Shown here: piece by piece, positions 33,012-44,659 of the stretch
Layout of the letters: every line of letters begins with the position of its first letter
How positions within the stretch are numbered: the first letter of the stretch is position 1
Assembly: GCA_022592445.1 (NCBI GenBank)
Contig: JABYQR010000003.1
Span: 310,001 to 374,000, forward strand
Direction of reading: 5' to 3'
From: Cytidiella melzeri
Lineage: Eukaryota; Basidiomycota; Agaricomycetes; Polyporales; Irpicaceae
Length of the DNA stretch: 64,000 bases
The notes under the pieces: model-generated
The model's input: the letters and a program-made list of their open reading frames with translations, nothing else
What the model was told of the DNA's origin: nothing
Database searches by the model: none
Position numbers and translations under genes: made by a program

Positions 33012-33515
33012 ATGCAGTTCTCAACCTCCATTGTTCTGCTGGCTGGAATTCTTATCAGTACATTCTACATGGGAGCCATGTCTTCTGCCCCATACAGCAT
33101 TACAGAGTCCAACTACTCAACTTTTCCAAGACACCCCACTGGAAAAACTTTGGAGAGACGGGGCAGATTTATGTCCTTCTTGCGTCCTAAAACCATTAAA
33201 ATCCACAATGGACAGCGGATAACTGTGCCAGTGGCAGCAATCAATGGACTAGCCGACATGCGAGGCGAAGAGTATACAAAATTATGGCGCAAGGTTTGGA
33301 GTGATATGGTAGGCGCAAGCTCCTATGGTGGGACAAACGCAATGGAGGGGATGATGTGGGAGGTGATCAAATTCTACCTGAAGGCCTTCAATCCACAGGG
33401 CAAGGCCTATAAATTGATGATGGAAGAGCAACGGACTTTTAGGAATGATCTTGACGTAATCTTTGCAGAGGACGGTAAACGTCTAGAAAGCAAGTACACA
33501 GATCCTGAAGAATGA
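33012..33515 (+). CDS. Small secreted protein, unknown family
   Basis: An intact 167-codon frame starts at ATG 33012. Residues 1 to about 26 form a signal peptide (a hydrophobic core around LLAGILIS, with a cleavage-like AMSSA). The mature part is basic around residues 45-60 and helical later, with no transmembrane segment and no cysteine. I do not recognise the family. It is the only frame in the AT-rich tract with a TATA box, CCAAT box, leader intron and no lesion, so it may be a real host gene. Fragments of its 3' flank are duplicated at 29545-29880, and short pieces recur near 30752 and 35120. An effector-like role is only a guess. Confidence 0.6.
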   Translation: MQFSTSIVLLAGILISTFYMGAMSSAPYSITESNYSTFPRHPTGKTLERRGRFMSFLRPKTIKIHNGQRITVPVAAINGLADMRGEEYTKLWRKVWSDMVGASSYGGTNAMEGMMWEVIKFYLKAFNPQGKAYKLMMEEQRTFRNDLDVIFAEDGKRLESKYTDPEE

Positions 33516-35089
33516 GGTAGAATTGTTCCAGTGTAGTCAACTGCTTTGATGTCCCTGTAGATGTAACATGACTGTTCCACAAACTATGGGAAGTTGATGG
33601 ATGATACAAACCATAAAAGCACTCTTTTTACTAAGGTCCAATGGATTGATGGCATTGCAATAACTTTGTTACACCCCTTCAAACCTTTGTATTGATTTGC
33701 TGATTTCCCATCAAAATCTGATATTTGATTTTTGTAGTCAGTACATTGGTGAATGTACATGTGTATTACATACCATTGGATTGCCCTGTACTCTGCTCAT
33801 GTGCTGGTATCAATATCTTTCTTTTTGGCAAAGATTTTTGTGGCCACATTACAGAAAAGCATTGCTCAGACTCAGATTGAAACTTTAATGCTGATAATCT
33901 TAGTATGTGTTTACATTGAGTCATGTAACCCCGGTGCAGGTTATCACAGTGCTTGTGACAGCATATATACTCCGATAAGACTGAGATAATAACATCTCAG
34001 TTCAACTGCCTTTTAGCGTAACAGTTATGATGCTGGAGTTCATATCACTTACAAGTCAGACTGTTTTGTTACAGTTTTGATGGCTCATGATGATATTCAC
34101 TGTAAACAATAGTGTCATGACCAACACCATAAAAATGTCCTGCAATCCAATTTCTTCCTTGCTATCAGCCAGGCAACTTCCTGCACAGCCTCTCTTCAAC
34201 TTCCTGTACACTGTTGCAACACAGGTATAAGGCAAGCTATGTGATTTCATCTTGACTGAATATTGTTATTCTATCTTAGTCAAGAAAATACTCCCAGTGT
34301 TAACCCTTTGGGCACAATCTGTTAAGATTCAAAAAAAGCATTATTGGGATCAGACTTTGCTTGACCCAAAAGTTGGATTTAGTCTGACTGAGCCATAGGC
34401 TCAAAGACCACATGTGGTTGGAGCTGGACATAGCAAAAGGGGGATCAGAGCGAGCCTTGGCTTTGTCTACGTAATTTGCACCTCTCGTCATTCTCCTTGG
34501 CTCAGATTTGGGATGGCAACGTGAATAGAACTTTTGTGAGGACAAGATGAAGGAATACAGTTGAATGTGCAAATCATATCAGAGATGATTAAGAAAAGGC
34601 AACAGTAAACAGGAAGCAAGGGACTGAGGATTGGAATTATGAAGAGAGTGTATGTGGAAGAAATGACACTATTGTAATCCTGACAGACCTCAAATCTGAA
34701 GCTGATAATCATACATTGGAATTGGCATCTGGAAGCCAGAACTCATTGATAGGAGTAGAGAGACAACAGGGATGGGAGGAATAAAGAGAGTTACAGAAAA
34801 GTCAGAGTTAGATTGGAGAGATGCGCCAGACTTGGGAACAGAGTGGAATCAGGATGTTGAGTGAAACTCAGCAGTAGAGAGGGAATGGTGGAAAGAGATG
34901 GACTTGGGATTGTGGGTTGTTAGAATGATAAGTCCAAACCCAGTGGTAGGTAGATAGGTAGGCTGAGTCAGACTCAGAGCTATTGTGAAATTGAAATAAA
35001 ATGAGTTGGATTGGATAGCTGACTCAGAGCAAAGATTGGAGCGGCTAGACTGGAAAGTAAAGCCTGAGCCAGCTTGAAGTAGAGAACTA
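33516..35089. other. AT-rich stretch without a recognised gene
   Basis: The first ~320 bp are the gene's 3' flank, which has a diverged copy at 29545-29880. The rest shows no motif, intron pattern or repeat that I can support. Confidence 0.5.
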
Positions 35090-35810
35090 GCATTGGCAAG
35101 GCCAGCAAGCGGCAAGTACAATTCCTGAAGGTTGAATGAAAAATTACTTTTTGAGCCAGATTTGGAAGGAGAATTGGTGCTGGTAGCAGCCTGAACAAGT
35201 ATTTTTGTTGGGAATAGCTTCTTTAATGAGAAATGTATGTTAAGTTTGTGGTTTGTCTTCACTGGAGCACACAATCCTTCATGAAAGAAGAGGGACTGTG
35301 CTGTATTGTTGGAAGGCAACAATGGGTGTGAGTACGGAAGTAAAATAAGTGTGGAGTAGAGCATTGAGATACAGATTGTTTAACATGTGTCTTCTTAATG
35401 GTGTTGAGCTATGTTGAATAACCTGGATACAATTTAGTAAACTGCAGGAGCAGGGTTACAAGTGATTATTCTATTGATGAAAATCGAATAAATCATATAG
35501 CATGAAATAGGCAATTGCACCTGTGACTTTTGTACCAAAAAGAACCTCAGTAAACGACTCTGTTCCTGGAAAGCACCTTGCCAAGCCATCTGGTCATGAA
35601 TATTGACTTAATAACAGGCATTTGCTATTAATGACACCTTTGATAGGCGACTTGTTCTGGGATAAAGTGACTGTACTACAATTGATAAATTTGGTGCAGG
35701 AACAGGAGCCATACATTGAGGAAGGTAGTCACCAAGGGTAGCAAGGAGCTCCATCTATTTTGTCATTAATCTTGTGCAGTGTTCACTGCTGATTCTAGAA
35801 AATTTACTTG
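35090..35810. repeat. Direct repeat, copy 2
   Basis: This is the second copy of 30731-31460. A 171-codon minus-strand frame (34849-35364) overlaps it but is broken in the other copy, so I do not call it a gene. Confidence 0.65.
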
Positions 35811-35869
35811 CTTCAAGAATGAAGGGCTTGAGGGTGTCTCATTGAATCAATTGTTGAAACATGTTACAT

Positions 35870-36643
35870 GTGTCTTGTTGATGTCTGCACTGCCTCATCC
35901 CCATTGGAGCTGCCACAGGCTGGTTTGTAACTCCTGCTTATAGAGCAACTAGTGGTTGTGAAACTATGTGGAAGAATCAAAGGCAGTGCTCTGTGGTGAT
36001 GCAACCACGTCCTGTTGATGTCTGAACTGCATCAGCCCCACTAAAACTGCCACAGGCTGTGTTGTGATTGTAACTCCTCCTTAGAGAGCAACTAATGGTT
36101 GTGAAACTTTGTGGAACAATCTGATGCCGTGGTTGCTGCTGATGCAACCACGGTCTGAGCTGCATCACCCCTATTGGAACTGCCACAGACTGTGTTCTGA
36201 TTGTAACTCCTGCTTAGGGAAAAGTGTTTGTAAAACCTTGTGACCAATTGAATGTAGTGTTTGCTGCCAACACAACCATGCACTGTGGATGTCTGAACTG
36301 CCTCACCCCCATTGGAACTGCCACAGTTGTGACTCTTGCTTAGAAAGTGGTGGCTGTGAAACTTAGTGGACCAATTGAATGCAGCGCTGGCTGCTGATAA
36401 AACCACTTCCGGCTGATATCTGCGCTACCTCAAACTGGTGGTTGTGAAACTGTATGGAAGAATCAAAGGCAGTGCTCCATGCTGATGAAACCACGTCCTG
36501 TTTATGTTGGAACTGCCTCAGCCCCATCAGAACCACCACAGGCTATGTTCTGATTGTAACCCCTCCAGAGAGCAATTAATGGTTGTGAAACTTTGTGGAA
36601 CAATCCAACACAGTGCTTGCTGCTGATGCAACCATGTACTGTT
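35870..36643. repeat. Second array of the ~143-bp unit (five, degenerate)
   Basis: Landmarks lie at about 35913, 36050, 36183, 36321 and 36536, in the same orientation as the 31520-32420 array but more eroded. Element B begins directly at its end. Confidence 0.7.
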
Positions 36644-37401
36644 TGCCGTGGATGGCCTGACTAGCCCTTATTTTTCGCAATTTACCTCTTGTTTTTATCT
36701 GTAAAACTCTGGGCTGCAACCCAGTTGCAACCTTCCCTGTACAAACTCCTTTGCATGTCTATTAAGCACCCCTATCACGTGGCTTAGATGCTCTACACGG
36801 TCACGTTACTTGCTACTATGTCACACTGGCATGTGCCTTAGCTTAAGTAGGACCACATGGCTACAAACACATGGCTCAGCCCATAGCTAGGGTTTGATGT
36901 CATAGATACTGTTCACATGGACTCCTTTTTGTCCTTTGCCTGTTGTTCTCTTTATGGAAGGATGTTCTCACAAGTGTGGGAATGGAATAAAATAGTTCGT
37001 CTCATTTTAGATAGATTCTCCCACGAGTAGAGGTCTTGGCAAAGTCCAGACAATAGCTACTGTTTTCCTTTAGGTAGTTCTATTGTTCTTTGTTTACACG
37101 GCTTCTTGCAAAGCCTGCCCTTAACATGGTCTGTGCACAGGTCCCTGAAGTCTATATAAGATGCTGCATGTATGCTCCTAGTCCCCCATCTCGACCTCTT
37201 GGTCTTTACTGGGGTAAATAAGCCACACCCTCCTGTACTATATAGCTGGTAGTACAAATACTAATTTGGTCTTTACGGGGCTAGATAATTGCATGAAGTC
37301 TGAAAGCTGGTGAGAGAATTGTGCTTCACGCCTGCCACCACCTCCTTGTCAATATCCACTTTGTGTGCCTGTTTGTCACGCCGAGCCCTGTCTCCGTGTC
37401 A
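36644..37401 (+). mobile_element. 5' LTR (type D) of Gypsy element B
   Basis: This 758-bp LTR runs from TGCCGTGG to CCGTGTCA and is homologous to the solo copy 54781-55538. Unlike that copy, a PBS and the B leader follow it. The 3' LTR is not in the window, so no TSD can be checked. Confidence 0.85.
37153..37197 (+). promoter_or_regulatory. LTR-D core promoter and R start
   Basis: TATATAAG (37153-37160) is followed 35 nt on by ATCTCGACCT (37188-37197), the predicted mRNA 5' end. That block is complementary to the PBS. Confidence 0.65.
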
Positions 37402-37403
37402 TT

Positions 37404-37413
37404 AGGTCGAGAT
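37404..37413 (+). promoter_or_regulatory. Self-priming PBS of element B
   Basis: AGGTCGAGAT starts two bases after the LTR and is the exact reverse complement of 37188-37197. Confidence 0.7.
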
Positions 37414-37559
37414 CGTTGTGAAAACCCTGGGTCCCACATTCCCACCATTTTGAAAAGTTTATTCCTGTTTGACGAGTACGTCTCTGGTCTTCTCATACCG
37501 TTGAGCTACACTTACATCGTCTGTTTCTACCCCCTGCGCATTGTTTAGTACCTAAAGAC

Positions 37560-37655
37560 ATGCGCCCCTGTTTCTCTAAGACCCTCCCTACCACTGAGCC
37601 TCAGCTCAAGAGGTATTTTCCACCATCTTTCCTTGACGCTCTCGCTGACAAGCGG
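37560..37655 (+). pseudogene. Element B ORF0, first part
   Basis: ATG 37560 opens 32 codons, including FFPPSFLDAL-like residues that align with the ALPQAVFDQL region of family A ORF0. It is interrupted by element C1 at 37656 and resumes near 47315. Confidence 0.6.
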
Positions 37656-38556
37656 TGATACACCCGGAAATCAGCTAGGCGCGGAGACCCGGCAGCAGCC
37701 CGCAATCTGTGCGGCTCGCGTCATCCTGAGCGGCAAGTCCCTCCACTTTCTCAGCGTCACGGGCACAAGGAGTTCACCGAGGTCACGGGGAGTCCGCTGA
37801 GGATCCGAGGACTTGACAAGGAGCAACGCACCGGAAACATCCAAGGCCGAGGAATCGCACCGAACTCTGACTCACAGACACGCCTCTTTTGCATTGGAGC
37901 ATGGGCTGGCCAGCCACCAAGTGTTCCGGACACGGGTCGGACCAGCGGTAGAAGAAACTTGACTCGCGAACCCCGTTTCAGGAAGACTCCTATCATGCCA
38001 CGCTGTGCAACTCCTGGACGGCGCCTCATCACCTGCTTGCAATGGTTGGCGCCTTTTCAGCACAAGGGCGCGCACCGCTACTCCGCGTTGACCGACGCTG
38101 TGTCCTGCCGGGCGTCGACTTGCTGGAAATTTTGCCTCCGCAGACGGAAGTATTCTGCCACCATGTTTTCTCGCCCTCGCATTTGGGTTTAGGACATAGA
38201 AGAAAAGGTTTAGGAGAGGGTCTTTAGGGTATATAAAAAGGTGTTGCCTGTACTGCGTAGAAATCAATCAATCCCCACCCTAGTTCCCAGAGTTCACTTT
38301 ACGCTTTGCGCTCGCGTCGAGGGAGTCTCTTCGCGCCAATAGCTGTAGCTTCTTCTGCGTTGTCTCACTGCAACTTCTTCCATGTTTATGTCCGCTGCGC
38401 CTACCAACAACAACCCGTCTCGAGTTTTCCGTTACTGCCCCACCGTTCCCCACTTACCCGACGGTCGCTGCCCTTACTGCCCGCGCCTGCGCGAGGTTCT
38501 ATGCTGTTACCCCATCATCCCCGCGCCCACGCCGCCGCCAGAACCCTCAGCAGCGC
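37656..38556 (+). mobile_element. Element C1, left part
   Basis: It starts TGATACACCC and aligns with C2 (from 58215) over its length. It has TATATAAAA at 38230-38238, then a leader and the Cys-rich ORF. Gypsy A1 interrupts it at 38557. It could be a very long LTR or a small non-autonomous element. No TSD was found. Confidence 0.75.
38388..38556 (+). pseudogene. Element C1 Cys-rich ORF, first part (rest 46364-46737)
   Basis: From ATG 38388 the frame shows RYCPTVPHLPDGRCPYC, a paired C..C motif suggestive of zinc binding. A1 splits it; after removing A1 and one TSD the frame continues at 46364 and ends at TAG 46735-46737. The full protein would be about 180 residues, with more pairs later (CSYC, HPDCW, HEC, CNTHC). 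C2 keeps the same protein. I do not recognise the family. Confidence 0.65.
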
Positions 38557-39324
38557 TGTTGCGGAGCAACTGCTGATAGACTGATAAACCCTAAACAAGG
38601 GTGAAGTAGATGTGAGAGGGAAGTGGGAGGGGATCTCCAACGACGACAGCAAGGTCAAAGTCGATGATAAGCAGGCAAGCAGGCACAGAGGCCGGATACT
38701 AGCAGTGCAAATGACAGAGTTAATAAGGTATGATACTAAGTTACATGCAGTAACTCACCTAGCAGTGCAAATGACAGAGAGGTCAAGATGCAGAGCTAGG
38801 AAGGGTAAGGGCTACTATATATACTGTGGCTGGGTGGTCTGTGCACAAGTTCCCACACTAGGGACTGGAGTAATTGTGGGGCTGGAGTAACTGTAGAACA
38901 ATAAGGGACCAGGGTAACTGTCAAGGACCTGAGTAACTGTCAAGGACCTGAGTAACTGTCAAGGACCTGAGTAACTGTCAAGGACCTGAGTAACTGTCAA
39001 GGACCAGGGTACAGAGAACAATAGAGTTATAATAATAGAACAATGGAACAATAGAACAATAAACCCTGGGGGAATCCCTGGGGAATCCCTATCAATGGAA
39101 GAAGAACAATAGAACAATAGCCTAGGTTGATCTGGAACCGCTCCAGACTGAGTCTAGGGTTTGGATCTGGACTATTGATAAATAAGGTAGGATGTCACGT
39201 GACCCGGGTTAGGGCTCCGTCTGGTAACACTCCTAGCTGGAAAATAAGCGCTCTAGATAGGCGCCTGAGGCTGTAAACTTGTGATAATGTTGGAAAAATC
39301 CGGTCTGTTGGACTATCCATGTCA
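38557..39324 (-). mobile_element. A1 3' LTR
   Basis: This is the downstream LTR in minus sense. It has five copies of a 19-bp unit (38914-39006), against two in other A LTRs, and GTCACGTGAC at 39194-39203. Confidence 0.95.
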
Positions 39325-39340
39325 TTTTACCCCCCTCCTA
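39325..39340 (-). promoter_or_regulatory. A1 polypurine tract
   Basis: On the minus strand AGGAGGGGGGTAAAA abuts the 3' LTR. The A2 counterpart (49562-49577) is degraded. Confidence 0.8.
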
Positions 39341-39344
39341 AAAT

Positions 39345-42300
39345 TCATCGCCTCGATGAACTAAGACCAGGGACTCTACCATCTGCCCACTCGAGGTCAG
39401 ATGCAATAGCTTCTGTGATGTTCTCCAACGGTTTCCAAGGAATAGAGTCGAAGAGTGCTTTGGGCAATTTCTGAGGTGCATTGGTATGTCTGGCGTGGAA
39501 CTCTGCAATGCTCTCTTTCGCATTGGTCAGATTTACTGCAGGTTCCCACGTTACATCGCCTTCTCCATAGCCTTTCCATTTGACTAGGTACTGCATTTGC
39601 TTCCGATAGATCCGACTGTCTAGGATCTTCTCGACTTCATAGACTTGTTGATCATCTACTATGATCGGTGCTGGTGGTTCTGGTATGAGGCCGTTTACTT
39701 CGTTTCCTCGATACGGAGATAGCCGTTCAACGTTGATGTTGTCATGAATACGATATCCGGATTTGAGTTTGATCCGATATGTATGTTCACCGGTCTTCTG
39801 AAGAACTGTGAAGGGACCAAGCTGTCTAGGCCCTAGCTTGTCAGACTGCTGATGTACTTTGACATTCTTGGAAGACAACCACACGAGGTCCCCTTCCTTG
39901 AAGACTGGAGTAGCTCTACGGGTGTATCCGGAAGCTTCAGCCATCTTTTCCTTAGAGAGACGCGAGGCAGCTTCGGCTTCTGCCCGAACCTGTCTGAGCT
40001 TTTCTAGGCGTGCGTCTAGATTTGGCATACGACTTTGACGACCAATGGGAATGGTAAAGTCCGGTAGATACCTGTACATGACTTCAAACGGAGAATGCCG
40101 AGTAGATGAGTTGACCCGGGAGTTGATGGCAAATTCAGCCACTAGGATGTATTCTGCCCAATCATCTTGTCGTTGGTCAACAAAGAGTAGTAGAATCTTT
40201 TCTACCTCTTGATTGGTTCTTTCTGTTTGACCATTGGCCTGAGGGTGGTAGGCGGTAGTCATGGCGCCAGTGATGCCTAGTTGTTTGTACAACGCTTGCA
40301 TGACACGAGCTGCAAACTGGGGTCCTCTATTGGATATAAACTGTTGGGGAATGCCGTGGAGCCTGAACACCTCTCTGATGTGAAGGTCGGCTATACCGTC
40401 CGCTGTGACCATAGACTGAGTTGGAATTACATGTGTTTGCTTGCTGTACAAGTCTGTGTACACGGCAATCATGTCAAAACCTTTACTGCGCGGGAGTGGT
40501 CCGACTAAGTCTACACCAACCACCTGCCAAGGTCCGTCTGGTACTTCGATAGGCTGTATTGGGGCAACCAGGTGCTGTGCTGATTTGGTTCGCTGACACT
40601 TGTCACATCCGAGGACATATTGTTCTACGAATGATGCCATACAAGGCCACCAATAGTGCCGTGTTACTAGTTCCAGGGTTGCGTGTTTGCCAGGATGTCC
40701 TGCTGGTAGTGCATCGTGGCATCAACGTACAATCTCCTTTTGGACTTCTCGATCTTTAGGAATGTACAGCTTCCCTTTGTAGTACACCAGTCTGCTGTCT
40801 TCTTCCCACTCTAGTCCACCATCTGTCAACTTCCGGGGTCCGTCCTTCTTTAGCTTGGCTAATCCCTGAACCACCTCTGCTTCTCGAAGGCTGATGTCTC
40901 TGATTCGAGCTTCCAATGGGTCTGTTTCTAGAGTACTTGAGGCAGCTATGGTTTGGAAGTATTTGGGTTTCAGCACAAGTTGTTCTTTGTTGTCTGATGC
41001 ATCTAGCACTTCCAAGGTTCTAACTCTGGACAGCGGGTCACCTTGAGTAAGGGTCTTTCCGGGTTTGTGTGTCAACATGAAATCAAACCGGCTAAGGTAT
41101 AAGGACCACCGAGCTTGTCGTCTAGACAGGTCCTGAGCGGTATGCCAGTACTGCAGATTCTGATGATCTGTGATAATCTCAAAGGGCGCGGGTAATCCTT
41201 CCAGATAGTGACGCCAATCTTCGAGAGCTCTGATGATAGCGAGCATTTCTCGATCATAGATCTCATAGTTCCGTTCCGCTTCCGCCATATACTGAGACCG
41301 GAACGCTACCGGGTGCCATTGTCCATCCTCTAGTTTCTGCAATAGAACCCCTCCAGTTGCAAAGCCAGACGCATCAACTTCAATACATGTGGGACGATCG
41401 GGTTCCCATGTGACTAGGATAGGTTCCTGAGTGAACACATCTTTGAGCATCTGAAAAGTGTTCTGCTGTGCTTCTCCCCACTTCCAAGGTTGGTCTTTCT
41501 TGGTGAGATCATGTAGGGGACGAGTATGCCGTGCAAAGTTCTTGATGAAACATCGGTAGAAATTGGCAAATCCAATGAAGCAGCGTACATCACGGAGGTT
41601 CTGTGGTACCGGCCAGTTGGTGATAGCTTCTATTTTACCCGAGTCCATACGGATCTTTCCGTTACCAATGAGTAGACCTAAGTACTCGACTTGTGACTGT
41701 TCAAATTCGCATTTCTCAGGGCGAAGGTACAGGTCATTGGCTTCAAGTCTTGCTAGTACTTCATGGACGAGTTTACGATGTTCCGTGATGTCTGAGCTGA
41801 AGATGAGGATGTCATCCAGGTACACAGAGACCTTTCCTTCTGCAATGAGATCAGCAAAGATGGAGTTCATCATTGCTTGAAACGTGGCTGGAGAATTATC
41901 ATGCCAAACAACATCACCTTAGGCTCGAACAGCCCTCGGTTTGTCACAAATGCACCCTTCCATTTGTCATTTTCTTTGATCTGTCTATTATGGTAACCCC
42001 ATTGTACGTCAAACATAGTGAAGATTTTGGCTTGACAAAGTTGATTGGTAATGTCTGATACCAATGGGAGTGGGTAGCAGTTTTTGATTGTGATGTCATT
42101 CAACCGTCAATAATCCTGAACAAGCCGAAGCTTGCCATCCTTCTTCTTGACGAAGAATACCGGTGAGGCCATGGGCGACTTGGATGGGACAATATATCCT
42201 TGAGCTAGGTTTTCCTCAATAAACTTGTCTAACTCCGCTTGTTCATTTGGAGACATGGGGTAGACCTTGGATCTGAACATCTTCGGGTTCTCTGTTAGAT

Positions 42301-43015
42301 CAATCGTGTGATCCCAGGGTTGGTGCTCTGGGAGGCGCTGTGATGCTTCTTCGGAAAAGACTTTCTGGTGTCTACAGTATTCTTCTGGAACCATCTGTTC
42401 GAACGTCTGTTGCTCTTTGGATTGATGAGCTTAGCCGCAATATCTGTGAGTACGTAAGCTAGCACAGGACCAAAGCTCTTCTTTGGTGTCCTGAATGATA
42501 CCGGCTCTGAGCCAGGCTCGCCTCTGCTTCCGATTGGCTGTGATAGACTGGAAGGGCTCTAAGTCTTCTTCGGCTTCCAGTTCCATTTCTCCGGTAGCCC
42601 AATTGATCTTGGGGTTTGCTTTGCGAAGCCAGGGTAGGCCTAGAATACAATCTTCTGGACTGATGTCTGTGACCAAAAAGGTTGCATTTTCCTTGATAGC
42701 CCCAACTTGTAGTTCAAGCTCTGCTCTGTGTGTGATACAACCTCCTTGATTTAGAGTCCCATCGATGTTATGGAGTGGGATCTGTCTTTCTAAGGGGACC
42801 GTACGTACTCGGTGCCGATTGACAAAGTCTTGACTCAGGAATAAAGCGGTGGCTCCTGAGTCAATCATGGCTTTGATGCCTTGTTCTCTAAACACTCCTT
42901 TGAGTGTGATAGGAACTCGGAAGTGCATGCTAAGCGGGTCTATTTCGGGTACTATGCAGGACGACAAGGTTTCAAAGTAGTTATACATGTCGTTAAATAA
43001 AACTGAAGACTGCAA
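39345..43015 (-). pseudogene. A1 pol: PR-RT-RNaseH-IN-chromodomain
   Basis: The protease has MIDSGATALFLSQDF (about 42870). RT starts near 42394; TGA at 42107-42109 sits between VQDY and RLND; YLDDILIF is near 41820. RNase H (EVDASGFATGG) is near 41380. The integrase has CDKCQRTK (about 40600), VDLVGPLP (about 40510) and the second DDE position as SNRGPQF, with Asn instead of Asp. AYHPQANGQTER follows. A chromodomain (YLVKWKGYGEGDVTWEP) is near 39590-39540. One-base deletions near 42430-42460 and 41910 and a TGA near 40735 also break it. A2 is intact at several of these sites. Confidence 0.94.
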
Positions 43016-43212
43016 ATCAGGCTGCTGCGCGGGACGGGTATTTACTACAGGGGGCTAAAAACTGTGTCCGTGGGGGAATCATCATTGTCCTCCACTTCTT
43101 CTACGTAGGTCTTTCTAGAGGGACTCGAGGGTGCGGTTTCACCTGGAGTCCTTTCTAAAATCCCTTTGATTTCCCAGCTGCTTGACTTGGTCCGTGAGCG
43201 ATGACATCTGCT

Positions 43213-44649
43213 TCATGATGGCATTGTAGTCAAACGGAGTTGAAGACGAAGAGCTGGCAAGGTTGCGGCGGGCGGGGTAGGTAAGGGCCTCGCGGACGAG
43301 GACGACGAGGGGGCCGGAGTGGACGGATCGAAGAGAGTGCTGGCAGCCACCTTCTGTTGCCTAGGTGGGTACCCAAGGAACCGGCTTTGGCACACTTGTG
43401 TCTGATGGTTGCCTCCACAATGTCCACACAATTCCCGATCATGTTTGCCGTCTTTCTTCTGGTGCTCCTTAGATCCACATCCGTAGCATTTCCATTCATT
43501 GCTTTCATGAAGTCAGCACGTGTTTTCCCATTGGGACCGACTTTAGTCGCGTAAATTCCCATAGCATTGGAATCCCGAGATGGTTGGACGAAAGGAGCCG
43601 GGGACGAGGTGGAGACCGGGGTGGATTTAACACGTTGGGAATTGTCCAACCTTGTTCACGAGCTTTTTCCTGAGCTCGGACCCAAGACGATTGTCGATGT
43701 CAGTGGCCACATTGTCAGGTCGACAAGGGTGACATGGGACCGTGCAGTGTGGACCAGTTCATCCTTGATGGTGGTGCTCAGATGTTCATAGTACCGATCT
43801 CGGAGATCCTGTGTCGAGTATCCCGTCCTGTCCATGATTTCCCGGAATCGGGCCGTGTATTCTGGAACCGTCTTTTTGCCTTGCCACAGCTCCCTGAGCT
43901 TGGCTTTAGCATCCACCATTTCATCAACTGGTTCAAATCGTGCTTTGAATGCTGTCCTGAAGTCATCCCAGTCACCGTTGAATGCCATTTGATGGCTGGC
44001 AATCAAATCCATATGGGGCGTAGCCCAAACTGCCGCATCTTCTGTCATAAATGACAGGACTGACGAGATCCAGAGATGGTCCAACCGGGTCTGACCACCT
44101 TGGGCATTGTACGAAGACAGCTTCTCGTTAAACTGTGCGTACATGGAGAAGGCAGCCAAAAAGCGACGCGCGTCACTACTTGCATTGCCTTTGAAACTGG
44201 CGGGTTTCTCTACCACTCTTTCCCGTGACCTGTTGTTGACTGGTTGCTGGTTCTGAACCAGCGCTGTGATAGCTTGTGTCAGCTGTTGCTGACCAAGGAG
44301 TAGTGCATGCTGGAAGCATGCTGAGAGACGTTGGTGGAATCCATCTGATATTGATCCTGCGTGAAGGTTCGATCAAAATCTTCTTCTGTTTCAGGCAGGG
44401 GTGGAAGAGATTCAAGGATACAATCCTCTTGCCAGTGATGAATAGGCCAATACTGGTTTGCAAAACAACCCGGATATGTGATTCTGTTGTAACGGTTTGG
44501 ACAAGGCTGTGCTTCACAGATTTGATGTCCTTCTTCGGGATTGTAACACTTGTCTCTGACTGTTTCGTGGTTGAAGGCGTGCGGGTAACTTTCACAGGGA
44601 AGGTGATCTCTGGACCAGATACTGCTATTGGGACTTTGGGAAGCCACAC
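43213..44649 (-). pseudogene. A1 gag
   Basis: The frame is open directly after the ORF0 stop, in the same phase. The likely gag ATG is the MDSTNVSQHA start near 44340. The capsid region includes VVEKPASFKGN (about 44215-44180), WATPHMDLIASHQMAF and RFREIMDRTGYSTQDL (about 43850). Two zinc motifs near 43500-43370 (CYGCG...H, then CGHCGGNHQTQVC in A2 phase) would bind RNA. Frameshifts lie near 44280, 43660 and 43480. Confidence 0.88.
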
Positions 44650-44659
44650 TGTATTCTAC

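Noticed and set aside
34849..35364. A 171-codon minus-strand frame
   Set aside because: The direct-repeat copy at 30731-31460 is broken in this frame and no domain or intron is seen.
38612..38890. A 92-codon frame repeated at 2263, 38612, 45646 and 48764
   Set aside because: It lies entirely in family A LTRs, antisense to the transcript, and recurs only because the LTR recurs.
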